In this document: one piece after another, positions 42,626 to 56,229 of the stretch
Layout of the letters: every line of letters begins with the position of its first letter
How positions within the stretch are numbered: the first letter of the stretch is position 1
Assembly: GCA_037893245.1 (NCBI GenBank)
Contig: JBAIAA010000604.1
Span: forward strand, 1,302,001-1,366,000
Reading direction: 5' to 3'
DNA from: Crossaster papposus
Taxonomy: Eukaryota; Echinodermata; Asteroidea; Velatida; Solasteridae
Length of the DNA: 64,000 nucleotides
The notes under the pieces: model-generated
Told to the model about the DNA's origin: nothing
The model's database searches: none
What the model saw: only the letters and a program-made list of their open reading frames with translations
Made by a program: the position numbers and the translations under genes

Positions 42626-45600
42626 CACTCTTAGAACGTCCGGGTCAGTTGTTTACCATTTCTCCGCGTCAAATAAATTTGACCCATTTACGGGTCAATT
42701 TGACCATTTTAGTTTGAGCATGTTCCAGGTCAAAATTTTCAGTCAACTGGTGCCCGGATTGTCTTGTGAGTTATTTAGATGCCTTGCGCCGAAATGGCTG
42801 CATCGAGCTGTGTACTCTTTAGATGGTATTAGAAATGGCCACGTGATTTGCTCGGGCAGCGAACATTCGATTTTGTTGTCTGCCGCGCCGCTGACTTGTT
42901 TTTAACCAGTTGTGTGGAGGCGACAATGGAAAGTCCCGGGTGAAAAGTTCCATAACTTTTTGCAAAAACCTTCTGTTTTATGGGTGATTACGCGGATGTA
43001 TTTCAAGGTATGCCAACTATATTTCCCTTGTCACATTGGTGATGTCGGGGTTAAGGATGTAAACATCCAACGAGGATAACGTCGTGGTTAACGTTTACAT
43101 TTTATTTGTAGGCCTAACGTTACGTTGTTGTAACGTATAACTAGGTACGAGTTGACCCGTTTTCGTACTATTTATTTAACGTGTCGTCGTGTATAGCCCG
43201 TTAATGTACATGTACGTTTAGGCAGGCCTACATGTAGCTTGGTAACCATGGTAACGTTAGTTGAATACTTAGTTTAGGATAGCCCCACAAGTGTGGCCCC
43301 CGTATGCTGCGCGCTATACTAAATCCACATGCCAGATGCCAAGATTTCTGAACAATTGTAAGGTATACGATTATAGCATTAATCCAGATAGTAAAAGCTC
43401 AGAGATTATATAACACAAAAAGTACAATTTTTGCAAACTGCTACAGTTCCTTGAACAGCAGAGCGCGGAAAAACAAGTTCGGCCTATCTATTCAACATCA
43501 GCCTGTGTCACACGGTGTGGTGTTAGTATAGCGCAGCATACGGAGGCCACACTAGTGGGGCTACATTGAGGACCCCGTTCTTCAGTTCTTATAAAATACG
43601 CGCAGATCATGTTGTACATGTAGCGTAGGCCCATTGTTGTAGGTCAACTCGCCCCCAGGCTGACTTGCCCCTCAAATCTTCTTCGATCTTTGACTTTCCA
43701 ACTCGCCCTTTAGCCCCATCGTCCCTTACCAAGTTGCCTCCTGACCAACTCAAACGTCACTAGTTAACGTTAGAGAGCAAAACAACAATTGGAAAGAATA
43801 AAACTCCTCTCTGGACAACCACCCAGGCTTTGTACTCCTTTCTCATTCCTCCTTCCTCATTTTTAATATCCTGCCTTAAATGTAGTTTTCTAAATTGCCT
43901 AATCAATTTCTTACAGATTGGAAGTTTCTAATCTCGTGCCAACTGCTACTGACAGTGAGCGGAAGAATGTCTTCGAGGCCCTTTATGAACTTTGAACTAT
44001 GAACTTTGATCAACACCTATGACCTACGTACGACCACGTGTGCCCTCCACTGGTATGACTTATGAAACTTTTCTCTTTCAATCTTTTTCATTTTGTGCAA
44101 ACATGTTCATTCAAGATGGCGTACATAGTGTTCACAGTAGATATTTACCCAGGAAAGTGTTGTTTAACAAACATTATACAAGTTTTGTACAATCTAAATC
44201 ATGAAATTGCATCAGAGTTTAGGAAAGAATGTTGCATCCTGACACCACTTTTTCCCACTATGTTTTATCTCAGTGAAGGTCAGTTATTGTAAAAAAAGAA
44301 TAAATACGGGACTGACAAAGATTTTCAATTTTGATAGAAAATACATTCCACTCTCCATATATTGTGTACACAACCAAAGAAAGGGTGGCAAGATATGTCT
44401 TCTAGAGGTTTATCTGTGACAAATTATCACACCTTGCACAGTCAGTCTTGTGGATTTCAAATTATGCCAACAATGGTTAGGGTGTGAATTTACACCTATT
44501 AAAGCATTATTTCATCTAAAATTACAGTACAATTCCACTTTTTTGTACACTTTGTCGAAGAGACATCCAAACAAAGCCTGATATCTGGTGTATTTTCAAC
44601 TCCCTTCCACTCCTAAATTGTTTATATTCATCCCAAGTTGTAAACTTGCATTCTTTGTTAAACAGGTGTCCAGAACATGTGAATTTAGGTGACAATTGCA
44701 TTACAATTAGACTAAGAAGCTAGACTCTTACTTGATGTCATTTGGAAAATTGTGTAAAAACAAGTTGTAAATTAGTGTGGATGAGACTGCTTCGAATATT
44801 GTCTTAAGTCGCATCATAAACAGAAGTATCCATTTATGTATACATTCACATCATACCTGACTACCTGCTGAATTATGAATAATGCTAACTAAATTATGAG
44901 ACTGACACTGGAAGGTGTGATTTGACACAGAATCTAATTCATGTAATTCTTGCCACGGGTGTTTGCACACTATAGTTAAAAATGACATGTGCTATATAAT
45001 CCAACTACTCTCAACTAATTTTCAATATATTGGCATAATCACCATTAAGGGTCGACCATTTTCCGTAATTTTACGACATTAGGGAGACCATGGTCGTTAG
45101 GGAGACCATTTCGAGGTCGCCCGAACGCCCAACTACAGGAAGGAGATACATTTTTTAACATTTAACAGTCCAGATCGATAGAGTAGAGTCCAAAATGCAT
45201 AAATATGAAATTTCGTGGAAAAAGCTCTAGGTAAAAACGGGTTAGGTTACAATAAAGAATGTAAAATGTTGTGCACGTCTCTATGGAGTGGTCTTCCTAA
45301 TGTTTATTTTTCGATATATATATATATATTTCAATAAACCTTTTGTCCATACTTGTGCCTTCCCAAATTAAGTCTAAATATATGTTAACCACATTAAAAC
45401 ATAATGGATTAAGTTTGCTAGGGTGCATGGAAAGTAACCTTTTAATTGTTTAACTGTTTTTCTTTCAGATGGGCAAAATATTACTAGTTGTACAACAACT
45501 TTTGTATTTTAGTAAAAGTTTGTAACATACCTTTTGCTTACTCTTTTCTTTATGGTAGCCTTAATATAAGCATGGATCAATATTATATCGAATGTTGTAT

Positions 45601-46412
45601 GTGTAATACATGTATGCCAAAACAAAACAAAACAAAATCAATCTATATTTGTATAATGGTGACACGGTTATGCTGTTTATGGAGTGAATAAAATAATATA
45701 ATACATGCACCACCATGTAATTATATGTCAAATAAAGAATGTTTACTGTTATTCTTTCAGATAGAACTATCCCAAGACAAGATGTGAGAATAAGCATGAT
45801 TGTGTTCTTGGCTTACCAAACGGTACATGTATTAACACATGTACAACACATTAAAACATGTGTGATGTACCATAAACTGAGGTAATTTTGACACCCCGGA
45901 GTAATTTTGGCAAAAGCCACATTCCTTCGTTGTAGTCGTTTTTAAAGGTTTTGTTCAACAAACATCAACAGCGCGCATGCCGTTACATCAAAGGATCTTC
46001 CAAAATTACCCTTGGTGTTAAAGTTATACGGTTGGTTATAGCTTGTTGTAAAAGCTTTGCAGTAAGTGCCCATTGAACACATGCTTATTTTAATATCCCA
46101 AATTACAAGGTTGGGCCCAACGCTCGGGGTCATTCTGACCCGGAACCCTTTTGACCCGGAACAAGCATTATATGACCCGGAAAGTTGGGTCGAAAAGGCA
46201 CGATCCAACTTGCCGGGTCATTTCAAACCAGAATGGGTCGTACGAAATAAAACTCGGATTCCGGGTAAAATTTGACCTGAAAATGGGCGAGCTCCCACGA
46301 CCCAACTCTCTGGGTAATTTGTACCCAGAAAGTGTTGTACCAAATAAAACCATGATTTAGGGTCAAATTTGACTTATTTCGGTTCAAATTTGACCCGGAC
46401 GTTTTTAGAGTG
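42626..46412. mobile_element. Candidate 3.8-kb TA-flanked element
   Basis: The left end CACTCTTAGAACGTCCGGGT then CA and the inverted right end CACTCTAAAAACGTCCGGGT then CA are 22-base inverted repeats with two mismatches. Each is next to TA. Both ends continue into GGGTCAAATTTGACCC-type palindromic units, about 100 bases on the left and 330 on the right (46080-46412). No transposase is recognisable between them: the interior holds a MITE (43280-43563), a 76-codon frame at 44062 without known domains, and otherwise plain AT-rich DNA. The two ends could instead be separate MITE remnants in opposite orientation. Confidence 0.5.
43280..43563. mobile_element. MITE with TAGCCCCAC ends
   Basis: The left end TAGCCCCACAAGTGTGGCCC, CCGTATGCTGCG, GCTATACTAA is mirrored by the inverted right end TAGCCCCACTAGTGTGGCCT, CCGTATGCTGCGCTATACTAA. 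That is about 44 bp of inverted repeat. Each TIR also holds its own CCAC.AGTGTGG palindrome. The flanking TA may be the target duplication. It is 284 bp and non-coding. Confidence 0.9.
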
Positions 46413-46872
46413 TACAGTGCCAGTAAAATTATAGCATTCCAAATAACATAAACATGAAAGACCCCGCAAATTGACGTTACGATACCTATGAATAGATTTT
46501 CTTTATCCTCCTCCGCAAATCATATTGAGGAATTTTAAATTATTAAAACACCTGCACATGCACAATTCATACTGAATAGTTCGATGCAGAGAAAGTCAAT
46601 TGATGTATCTCAATACTTGCCTCATTGGGTATGCAAGAACACCATACCTCGTACAGATGTTATAGTGTTTGCGGCGCCTTTGTAAAAAAGTACGTTTACT
46701 GTGGTCACCAACTGGAAAACCACGGTTGCTAGGTTTGATCACAAAACGATAACCTAGTTTTGTAATGCAACATATATGCTAGTAATACTGACAAAAAAGT
46801 GACATCGAATTCTGGATAGTCGTATATAATTACTATGTGGTAGCAAGTGGCGGCGGTTTCTTGTCAAGAAAA
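46413..46872. other. No recognisable feature
   Basis: No coding signal or matched repeat. Confidence 0.5.
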
Positions 46873-46978
46873 AGGAGAGAACGTAATATCATCTGTCTAC
46901 AATTTAGTCGACAGTAGCAGTCGACACTGTATGTCGACTAAATTGTAGACAGTTTATATCACGTCCATTCTCACAGTT
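46873..46978. repeat. Palindrome with a perfect 20-bp core stem
   Basis: TGTCTACAATTTAGTCGACA (46894-46913) is followed after 18 bases by its exact complement TGTCGACTAAATTGTAGACA (46932-46951). Looser pairing extends outward to about 46873 and 46978 (GAACGTAATATC with GATATCACGTCC-like sequence). It is probably a minimal foldback element. Confidence 0.9.
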
Positions 46979-48847
46979 TGTAAGCCGACTGAGAACTTCA
47001 TCTAAATTGAGCGTTGGACGAGAAACGCGTGGAGCTGAATTCAGGACAGGTGTGTGAAGATTGTATATTGATGGCGGCCATACATCTATTTATATGAAGA
47101 GGAGTTTTAGGATGACAGTTTGCGTCCCTGCATATACGATATCCTCATCATAAGTACTTTTACAATTCACCTGAATAATAACATGATTGCATGCATGATA
47201 CGTATGCTGCGCTCCTTGTATTTTCGTTGTGCTTTAATCTGTTGAGTCCTTGGCTTGTAAACCGCTTATACCCCGCAAAATTCAAGGCAGGGTGGGCACT
47301 CTTGTCTCTATATACCCTACACACACTCTATACTAATTGTTACCTAACACAGCCACCTAGATATCTGATATATAATTCCTGAGATTTCGATAACACAATG
47401 ACCATGGACAATGATAGGCCCATACACGATCAATGTTATTGAATCAATGTTTAATATTGAATCAATATTATTGAAATCTGTATTGCCAAAAATGCCCGAC
47501 ACACACGATTCAGTTATTTTGCGCAATAAACCCGCTATTCGAACTCAAGACATCGGAGTAGGTCCATGCAGTCATGGATTTCGGAGCGAGACACGTTTAA
47601 CGCTTTTAAAACAAAGTCTATAAAGCCCTCTATATTTTGAAGTTTCAACACCCCTACATAATTTATATACATATAAATATTTTGTGTACAACATTTGCTT
47701 TTAAAAATATATCTGTGTAAGCGAAAAGATAGAGAAAGGGGCGTGTTCCCCTCCTCCCCTGAGCGCAATGTGTGCACACATAATCTGCATTTGTTGCCAG
47801 ATGACCAACAATTTGCTGTGTTTCTACAATCAACCACACCACCAACTTGATCAATTAAGTCTGACTTTATGTTTTAGTATATAAGATATTACCTCGAGAT
47901 ATAAAATGTTACATGCAAATATAAACAAATGTACCGCCTGTACGCAACAAATAAACAATTCCTGTAGGATATGAAATGTTTCATATAGTGAGTTTTACTA
48001 GTGGGCTAACATACATTTCACAATATAAATATAATGCAGAAAAGCACAAAGGGATACAATACAAAAAGAATGCCTGCGTGTTGGATTATTTATAGACTAT
48101 ACTGTTAATGTCTTCTTCTTCTTTTCCTTTTTAGAGGGTTAGAAGTACTGAACAAGCCCCTTTTGCCTACCCCTAGGTTTCATGACATATCATCAGTGCT
48201 TGCACTGGGACCTTGAGTAACAATCCCATGTAAAATATGATTTCGCCCACAATTTTACACCACATAGAGTGGGTATCATGTATGCAGACTACATGTCGTT
48301 GTATCTTGCCCTTAACACTATACACGGGACAATATTATTGTGCAAGCGTCAATACAAGTCAAACCAGATTAGATTTCTTTAGTGTGTTCAATATCGCAGG
48401 TACAATATTGCACAATTCTAGATATTGCCTACTAAAATTGTTCGTGTATGGGCCGCATATTATCTTGCTTCACACGCTTCGATAACCTGCCCAGGCATCT
48501 TGGCACGTCTACAAGTATTTACTCAATTTGTTTGACAGCCGTAGTATAGTAGGCCTAATGTGTCAGTGTTAGCATTTTTTAAACGAAGCTTTCCAACAAG
48601 GGAATGTGTCTGTATATTAGGACTACGTGCAATTTGAAAGTTGGTTATAATTTACGGCTGGGAAAATGGTTTACCCACGGTGGAAAGGCGTCTCAAGACT
48701 ATATTATGTCACAAAACATGAACTTTTTTTATGAGATGTGGCATAGATTTACATACATCCGAATATCTTTTTTTTTGCACGATGTTTTTTCTTCTTCATA
48801 CGAGCCAACATGATTTAGCTGAGTAGCTTCGCGACTGCTTGCTATGG
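46979..48847. other. No recognisable gene
   Basis: Short frames (up to 100 codons on the minus strand, 47535-47837) show no recognisable domain. The DNA is AT-rich and without repeats that I could match. Confidence 0.5.
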
Positions 48848-49011
48848 GGTTCGTAAGTGTGACGTCACATCAACTTGAAACCACTGTATTTTACATCGGG
48901 AGTCCAACGGAGCCAATGGAATCAGAAGTTAATGAGCCACTGCGAGGTTTGGCCAAGGAGTGCAAGTAATAAGTGGTGCGTGCGCGTGTATGACGAAGCA
49001 CTTACGAAACC
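48848..49011. mobile_element. Short MITE with GGTTCGTAAGTG ends
   Basis: GGTTCGTAAGTGTGACG on the left is mirrored, inverted, by GGTTTCGTAAGTGCTTCG on the right. It is 164 bp and non-coding. No target duplication was called. Confidence 0.6.
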
Positions 49012-49329
49012 GAATAAAATACCAGCATTATATAGCTGTAGAGATTAAGGTTTCTATACTTCTAGCTTAATTACAGGCATAATCACTGCCTAAATGAACA
49101 AACACGTTGGGCTGCATTCTTAATGAGAATGGCATGTCGGTATCCTGATATTCCAAACGCACCATTGCCGAGGCAATGACGCCGAACTACGAGGCCACGC
49201 CAACAGGACGCCATTAGGACCTCCTTGTAAACGTCCGAAACGAAAACAGTGAAATTATCATCACCTTTTGTTCGTTCCGATCCAAATTGGTACGCTCTCA
49301 GCGGTGCATAAGCAAAGCATAACTGGTAT

Positions 49330-49558
49330 TTCGCTACTTCTCGCCGCCCATACTGGGCGCTGAGAAAGGGCTGATGAGTTTTGCACTCTGATTGGATAGA
49401 TTTTGTGTGACCTGTGAACTGGAGGTCACCAGTTCCTCGGCTCAGCTGCGCTGCATGTAATTCGAAAGGTCATGGTACGCTGGCCAGAATCCCGTGCGTA
49501 GCGCGCATAATTATTAGACCTTCCCAGTGTCCAGTATGGGCGGTGGGTAAGAGTAAAA
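49330..49558. mobile_element. MITE with 9-bp target duplication AACTGGTAT
   Basis: AACTGGTAT occurs at 49321-49329 and 49559-49567. Between them the left end TTCGCTACTTCTCGCCGCCC then ATACTGG matches the inverted right end TTTACTCTTACCCACCGCCC then ATACTGG. The 229-bp length, roughly 40-bp TIR and 9-bp duplication are typical of Mutator-like MITEs. The superfamily is inference. Confidence 0.85.
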
Positions 49559-49567
49559 ACTGGTATC

Positions 49568-52500
49568 GAAAGACACAAGCGTCATTTCTTCAAGAGTAAG
49601 ACGAATAATGGTTTGTGCACATGGAGTTTGTTGTTTGTTTGTGTATTATGTCCGAACTGGAGTGGGTGTGGCACCCTGAAAGAAATAGATTTTCGAATTG
49701 AATTGATAATTGTCCAGCATTGTATTTGATGTGAGAGTTCAAATGAGACATCGCACGAACAAAATCTGCCCATGGTAAGTTATTAATTCGGTGTGAACAA
49801 GTTGAACAATTGAGAGCAATATAGTCCACTATTAACAAACGTATAACTGTTGAGATTCACATACAAAACGTGTACGTCTTCCACAAAAGTTAAACAAACA
49901 GAAAAGAACAATAGGGGATCCATGATTGGAGGTATTTACAACGCTGTGAGTATACAGACATGTATGAGTTTGTCTTCCCTTCAGACTGACGACTTGGGAC
50001 AATGGGGATTAGTGATAACAGTGACCCGAGGACCTGAGCCGAGTCCTCGGGAAAATCTCGTGTGCAAACCTTGTGGGAGCTGTTGGGAAAAACAAACAAA
50101 GGGAATAAAAGAAGGGAACAATAGCGAGTCCTCGGGAGTAAAGCTAAACCGAGCCGGGTGTATGTACTGTATACACGTTTGTGCGACTCGCTAGCATTAT
50201 GTGAATGTTGATGACCTTTCGCTCAAAATTTAGCGCGTACTTCGAGCAATGACAAAAAAAACCAAAAGGCCTGCTAATGCAAACAAGCAAAAGTATTCGT
50301 TAGAGTACATTACATTCCTTTAAAAATATTAAAAAAGCACGGACACACCAACTTTTATTTAAAAAAAATTGTTGTGAGCTAAATTGTCATATAGTTTGTG
50401 TTAAGGAAACAATTGCATGTATTTCTTTGTATGCAATAAACCGAATTCGGATTGCCTTTCTCTTGCGCTTGAAAAAAACACCAAAATACATATTTTGTAG
50501 TATACAAAAACAAAATATATATTAAGGGTTTGTTATTTTTTCGAGTGCCCTTTTTTATTTTACAAGACGTCAGTGGGTATCAGACAATTTTCTATTTGAA
50601 TTGATTTTGTCACCAGCCTTTGAGTGGAACGCTCGCTGCAATTTCCTTTAAAAAGAGTACTTGAGATCAGCCCCAACAAAGTACTTCACTTCTGTCAACA
50701 ATCTGTTTTCAAGAATCTACACAAAGATACTGTCGGATCCGCGCTGAACAGCGAGATGCTCTCGGATCTGTGCGAGAAAAAAAATCCTGTTTTTGAGAGA
50801 CGGGAGTAAACAAACCTACATCAGTGACTACCATACGCGGTTAGTAAACTCCCTCAGCGCCAGGCTCGTTTCTTCTCCCACAAAGCTACCTTCGGGTTGT
50901 CTTTAGAAAGAGGCAATGTAAGTTGTCTCTGTTGTCACCTAATGCCATCCGTTACAAGGGGATGTATAGGGACTACTTCGTCAATCTAATGCAACCATGC
51001 GCAAGGAGGAGGTCGATTTCGCGCGCGTGGTGGACAGAGCTGACACGTGACCCCTTGCACAACGCCTGCTTCGTCGAATGGGGTGCCTGCATTGACGGAT
51101 ATTAATTTTCATAATGCCCGGCTGGCTGATCCTTTATCATGAACTGAAAGAAACCCTCACAAGTGTGTGACTGGTGGAGGAGTAAAAAGGCACTTGGCAG
51201 TGACCGCGTGGTGACTGGACGCGCCTCTGCAGGGACGTTAGGCTGGCGTGTTTCATTCCATCAGTAACAATACGTGCCAGCACCTTAACGCGCATTGCTC
51301 TTTGTCAAAGAGATGTAAGTTGTTGATAAGAGTGCACGTCGCCATGTGGACTGTACCCTCCCCAGCTTACGCAGAATGGACGCACAAGGTAAGAGTTTAC
51401 CATGGATTTCGTATTAGGCCAAGCAACAGGAAGACGCTTTTATTTCAATCCTGATGATGCCCCTTGAAGCATCACTGAAATCCCGCGGCATGGTAAGGTC
51501 AAAACATCAATTCCAGTTCACTTTTCATCTTATCAGTGTACGCGTTTCCGCTCTGCCTCAATTTGCTGGTTAAATTTTGTGGTGAAGGCCACATCACACA
51601 CTTACGTGGTGGCGGACAACTGCAAAATCCTCTTTTGAACAGAGACTGTATAGTATATGTAAGTCTCGCGCACAAAGGTGAACGGTTAAACTTCTGGGCA
51701 CAACCGAGCCGTCGGTTGTTGTACGTGTGGTTGGTTTTGTTTTTAAAAATACTCTGTTTTACGGAGATCTGAACCATTAAAGGGCCATAAATAATAGATG
51801 ATAGACTCAAACTTAATTTCACAATATATATTTAAGAAAAATAAAAACAAAACAAAAAACGTTTCACCTGAGCGCACAAGTTGAATCGTGATTAGTTCTT
51901 TGTCGGGAAGAGAAAGCCCTACATCCAAAATACCTTTCGTGCATGTCGGTGCGCATGTATGTGCGGACGTAGTAGAACTTACATATTTACACAATAATGG
52001 CTAAGAATGCCTTATACGGCATGTAGTCTACGCTTTAAAAAAACTGCGTTTTAACGAGAACAATATAATTACGTACGTATTACGTATATATTTTGTATTC
52101 TCCTATAGTTCCCAATTTGATCGTTCACAATTTTCAAATTAAAATGAAAAAATAAAAATATTTAAACGTTTTTATCTACCTTTCTGTAAAATGAATAACG
52201 TCAAAACTAATAATTTCACGAAAACTACTCGCTTTACACGTGAAAGCTCCTATTCGATGTGCCCGGAAGGTCAGTTTTTCGTAAAGTCGCGTACGTTCTC
52301 GAGATCAACATACACGATCTATTGAACTTTGTGGTATAATGAAGCAACATCCATTCTGTTTTTGTACTTCAACCTTTAACTCATTCGACTTGGACGCCAT
52401 TTCCAATTTGAACTGCATTTTGACAAGATCATAAACGTCATAAATATGTATAAAGGTTTTTTTTGCTTCCCTAAACGGGCGTTTCGATGCATGGTCGTTT

Positions 52501-53847
52501 AGAAAATGGTCTTTATTACCACCCCACAAAAGTACAGCAAGACTTCAACCTCTGCACGTTGTAAGTACGCACTTTGTTAATAACGTTTGTCCCTGCATAT
52601 CCACAGAACTGCCAGGTTTATCGATGAGTTTACAACATGTTCACAGACACTTCGGCGACAGACAAGGTCAACCATATTGCTTATTGGTGATAAGTGCTTA
52701 TTAGTCATTAACAAATGGCGTTTGGATGGAAGCTGAACAATAATTTACATTAATAATTTAACAAATTAAAACCAGAGGTAAATTCAAGTGATCGATGAAT
52801 ATCAAGAAACAAATTAGCTCCCTTTGTAGGGTCGAATTGAAAGTAAACCATGACAAGCAATTTTGTCTGTTTCCTGAGAATTCTTTATTTTAATACTACA
52901 GTTCGTGTATGTGTTTTCTGGTAGATCCCTGGGGCACACTAGCGCTGTGGCACCATAGGTAAAGGTTTGCCTGTATGAGACGGAAATGTCCACTCTCAAC
53001 GCTGAGTGAACCGGAGACACACACACAAAAACTATAGCGAGTTAAAAGCAACCGGCCTCGATCCACCGAGGCCATAGCGCGATGTAGATGACCCTTGCTT
53101 TTTACAATAAGTAGGAAAATTCCCACAGGGACAATTCTCGTGATGGACATGGATACTGATTTACATATCTATGTCTTTCAATGTGAGTGACCGTATAGGT
53201 AAGTCGAGTCGCCTCCTGGGTATATATTGTACAAATATTTACTGCTTCAAGTGGTGTAGTAAAACTAGGGAGGCTAGTTTTACCACATCCCGAGATACTG
53301 TAATTCAGTCAATATTTGTTTTCTAACACCTCATCCACAGATTGTGCTTTATTTTAAATCAAAATACAGTTAAAACAAACTTCTGTTTCAATACAAAATT
53401 AGTGGAAAATTGATTGGCTCTTTTCCATATAACGATTTAAGACAAAGCGGACCCCTTTGTATACACACTCCAGACTATTGTCAACTAACATATCACTTAA
53501 GATAACTGAAAGGAATTTTCTGAGATTCCGGGACCACAATGACCAACACAAATGAATGGGTGTTTCCTCTACCCGTATATCATGTATATCTTCCTTCATA
53601 ATGCTTTTCCGATACACCCCTTCACCCGCATGCACCTGCACATTGGTAATAATAGTACAGTAGTTTTGTTGCTGCACGGGATCAGTATTCAGGTTTATTT
53701 CAGGCGTGTGTTCATGCATTTGTAAATTGCTTTTTAAATGGAAATGGTGATTAGCGGCATAACGTTTGCAATAGGGCGTCTACAATCAAATCGCTCTCAA
53801 CCCGAGTAGAAAATGAGAGTGAGATCTTATCTCTTCAGAATTTACAT
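49568..53847. other. No recognisable gene over 4.3 kb
   Basis: Many short frames on both strands (largest 114 codons at 49850-50194) show none of the features of known families and no consistent splice model. The G-rich-to-CpG-rich patch at 50990-51250 and a repeated GAGTCCTCGGGA motif (50041, 50128) are the only local patterns noted. Confidence 0.45.
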
Positions 53848-54353
53848 TTAAAGGGGTGTTAAGCCCTGAAATCCCGGAAAAATGTCATGTTTTGGATTGT
53901 TTACGCTTCCTGTTTCACACATCTGGTTGAAAGGAAACAGAATAATGACTTGCCGTTCCCGAGAAAAGACAAACCAAAAACAAAACAAAACACACGTTGT
54001 TTACATCGGACACGACGAAGTACACATACGTTTTTCCTGTCGTTTTCATTCAATGTACGATACACATTGCACCAATACACTGACAAATGTCGTTTTTACA
54101 CGTCCGAAAAAGGCAAACACTAAGGTCTGGAATTACAATTATACCCGAACAGCTCGAGTTTTGGGGGTCGCAAAAGTTGCCACCGAAACTCGTTCTGCAT
54201 GAGAACTGATAAAACACAACGCCCAGTTTTTAAAGGATGGTTGTGTGGATGTTTATACTTTAAATGCTCTTTCCGATTATTAATTTCGTGTAAAACACGT
54301 TTTGTAGCCCAATTGGCCCAATTGGGCGATTTCATGACATGATGTCCCTTTAA
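53848..54353. mobile_element. TTAA-flanked non-autonomous element, family T1 copy 2 (complete)
   Basis: TTAA|AGGGGTGTTAAGCCC on the left and TGATGTCCCT|TTAA on the right (inverted AGGGACATCATG). It is 506 bp. Internal order matches 3705-4371. Frames of up to 106 codons cross it, but they are shadows in a repeat. Confidence 0.85.
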
Positions 54354-55074
54354 GCTTCGACTGTACACGATTTGCGAGTCAGCCAACATGTACGCAAAAG
54401 GACGTAAGCGTTAGAGAGTTGAATTGGTTTAAAATACGCATCTGTTTCGTTTTTGCGTATTATGTCAACACGCGTTCTTCTTACACGTGATACGGGAAAG
54501 TAACACGGAACAAATCGTGTAATAATAATAAGCGCTTTACCCCGTTCACCAGACACTGGACCACGCGGCAGCTTTTTATAGGCGCTCAATCGGACTCGAC
54601 CCTCACAAGTACCCATTTATATTGCTGGGCGGAGCGAGGCAATTGCAGTAAAGTGTCTCGCCCAAGGGCACAAACACTATGTTTCTGGCGGGGTTTAAAC
54701 CTACGTACCACCGCACCGGAGTCGAACCGTATTCCACTGAACCATGACATTCTATACAACGTGTGCAAGGCATTGCATAGGAATCACAATATCACATCTC
54801 AACAACATACATAAAGCAAAGTGGAACCATTGGATGTTAATTGTATATCTACATCATCTCCTTTTACGTATATTTTGTTTAAAATACAAGTCATGTAGGC
54901 CCTATACAGGGTTGGCCAACAATCTAACAACGGACAAGCACACTTACACTATCCTGAGACCAAAACTACCTATATCAATGAATGGAGAATCTTTCTAGAA
55001 TTTTTTTTAAGATATCTTGATTTGGACTAGCAGTTTTAGCTCCCGACCCTGTTCGTTTTCTTTTGGCACCAACA
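54354..55074. other. No recognisable feature
   Basis: CpG-containing short frames on the minus strand at 54350-54768 have no recognisable domain. Confidence 0.5.
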
Positions 55075-55470
55075 GACCGAGCGAAACCCAGACTTGAGCA
55101 AAGTCTATACGCGTATAACAGGATAAGTATGCGGCTCGGAAAAATTCGCCTATTTAATCACCATTTTGTGTGATTATGTTATCAGTTTTACACCATACAT
55201 TTCAACATTTTTGAGATATGAGATAGTGCCGATAGTGTACCAGATAAAACAACAACGCAAAATGGTGAACTCATGCAAAAGGCTGGACTCAGGACGGTTG
55301 GGCATATTTTTGCTGTCAAACCATAGGAGGTTTTTTTAGGCGACTTTTGCATACGTATCCCATACGCGTATCAAATCTATTGATCCCCACTGTGTCGTCA
55401 TACGAATACGTGTACGCGAACTTTTACAGAAGCCTCTTATTGGCAATTTAAAAAGACGCTATAGTTTATC
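55075..55470. mobile_element. Repeat family T3, third copy
   Basis: The inverted arms at 55107-55150 and 55338-55371 (TACGCGTATAACAGGATAAG, ATGCGGCTCGG; inverted TACGCGTATGGGATACG, CAAAAGTCGCC) and the shared GTGTACCAGAT.AAACAACAA interior match 16245-16483. It has an extra segment GGCTGGACTCAGGACGGTTG absent from that copy. Confidence 0.65.
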
Positions 55471-56229
55471 TCATAGTTTTAAAACTCTCGTCACGGTCTT
55501 GTGTTCTCTAGTTTCCATCTCTCTTTGCGTATTATAAAGGAAAGACTTTAAAAATACCGTCCATCAACACACGGAATAAGATGACTGTAATGGAGACGCC
55601 ATGGTTATTTTGCTGTAGTCCTGCGCCGCAATCGAAGAGCGTTGTCGATAGCCACTTGTCAAATCACTTGAGCCGTGTTAATGTTGACTCTAGCGGGTTC
55701 CGTATCTTCTCCATTAAAATATCAGCAGCTCGCGGTGTTTTAAGGCGCGTATTTCGGGCAGACGGTAGCTGTCATCGCGTTGATAAACGCTTTCCTAGTC
55801 CACTGAAGGTAATCAACCGCCAGCGTTCTGGCGATATCGAGGCTTTATAGGCTGTATGCTGTCGAAACATTAATTTCCTGTCCGCGAATGTTTCCCTCAA
55901 ACATTGTCGTCAGTCGAGCGTTTAGAAGTAACAACTTAGCAGTGATAAATGGAAGGAAATGTACACATATGCTTGAATGTTCGATTATCAGTTCACCTGT
56001 ACAACAACACGAAACATCGGTCGACCACGAAACATAATTGTACCGAATCCTTTAATGTCGTTCCGCTAAAGGCGATTTGCAACCTTGACTACTGACGATC
56101 TATAAATGTGACTTGTTAAAAAAACAACCCCTGAAAGTAGTATACATCAATTACTTTTGCTGTAAGTTTCGAAAATAGGTGGGTGAGAAGTTCGTATTAA
56201 TAGTAAATATTATTTACTGTAGCTATACT
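55471..56229. other. No recognisable feature
   Basis: An 89-codon frame at 55581-55850 has no recognisable domain. No repeats matched. Confidence 0.5.

Noticed and set aside
45440-45800. Two TTCTTTCAG acceptor-like sites suggesting exons
   Set aside because: No open frame or donor follows either site, and pyrimidine-rich acceptor look-alikes are common in AT-rich DNA.
53882-54202. A 106-codon plus-strand frame
   Set aside because: It lies wholly within the T1 repeat and is not kept in the other copy.
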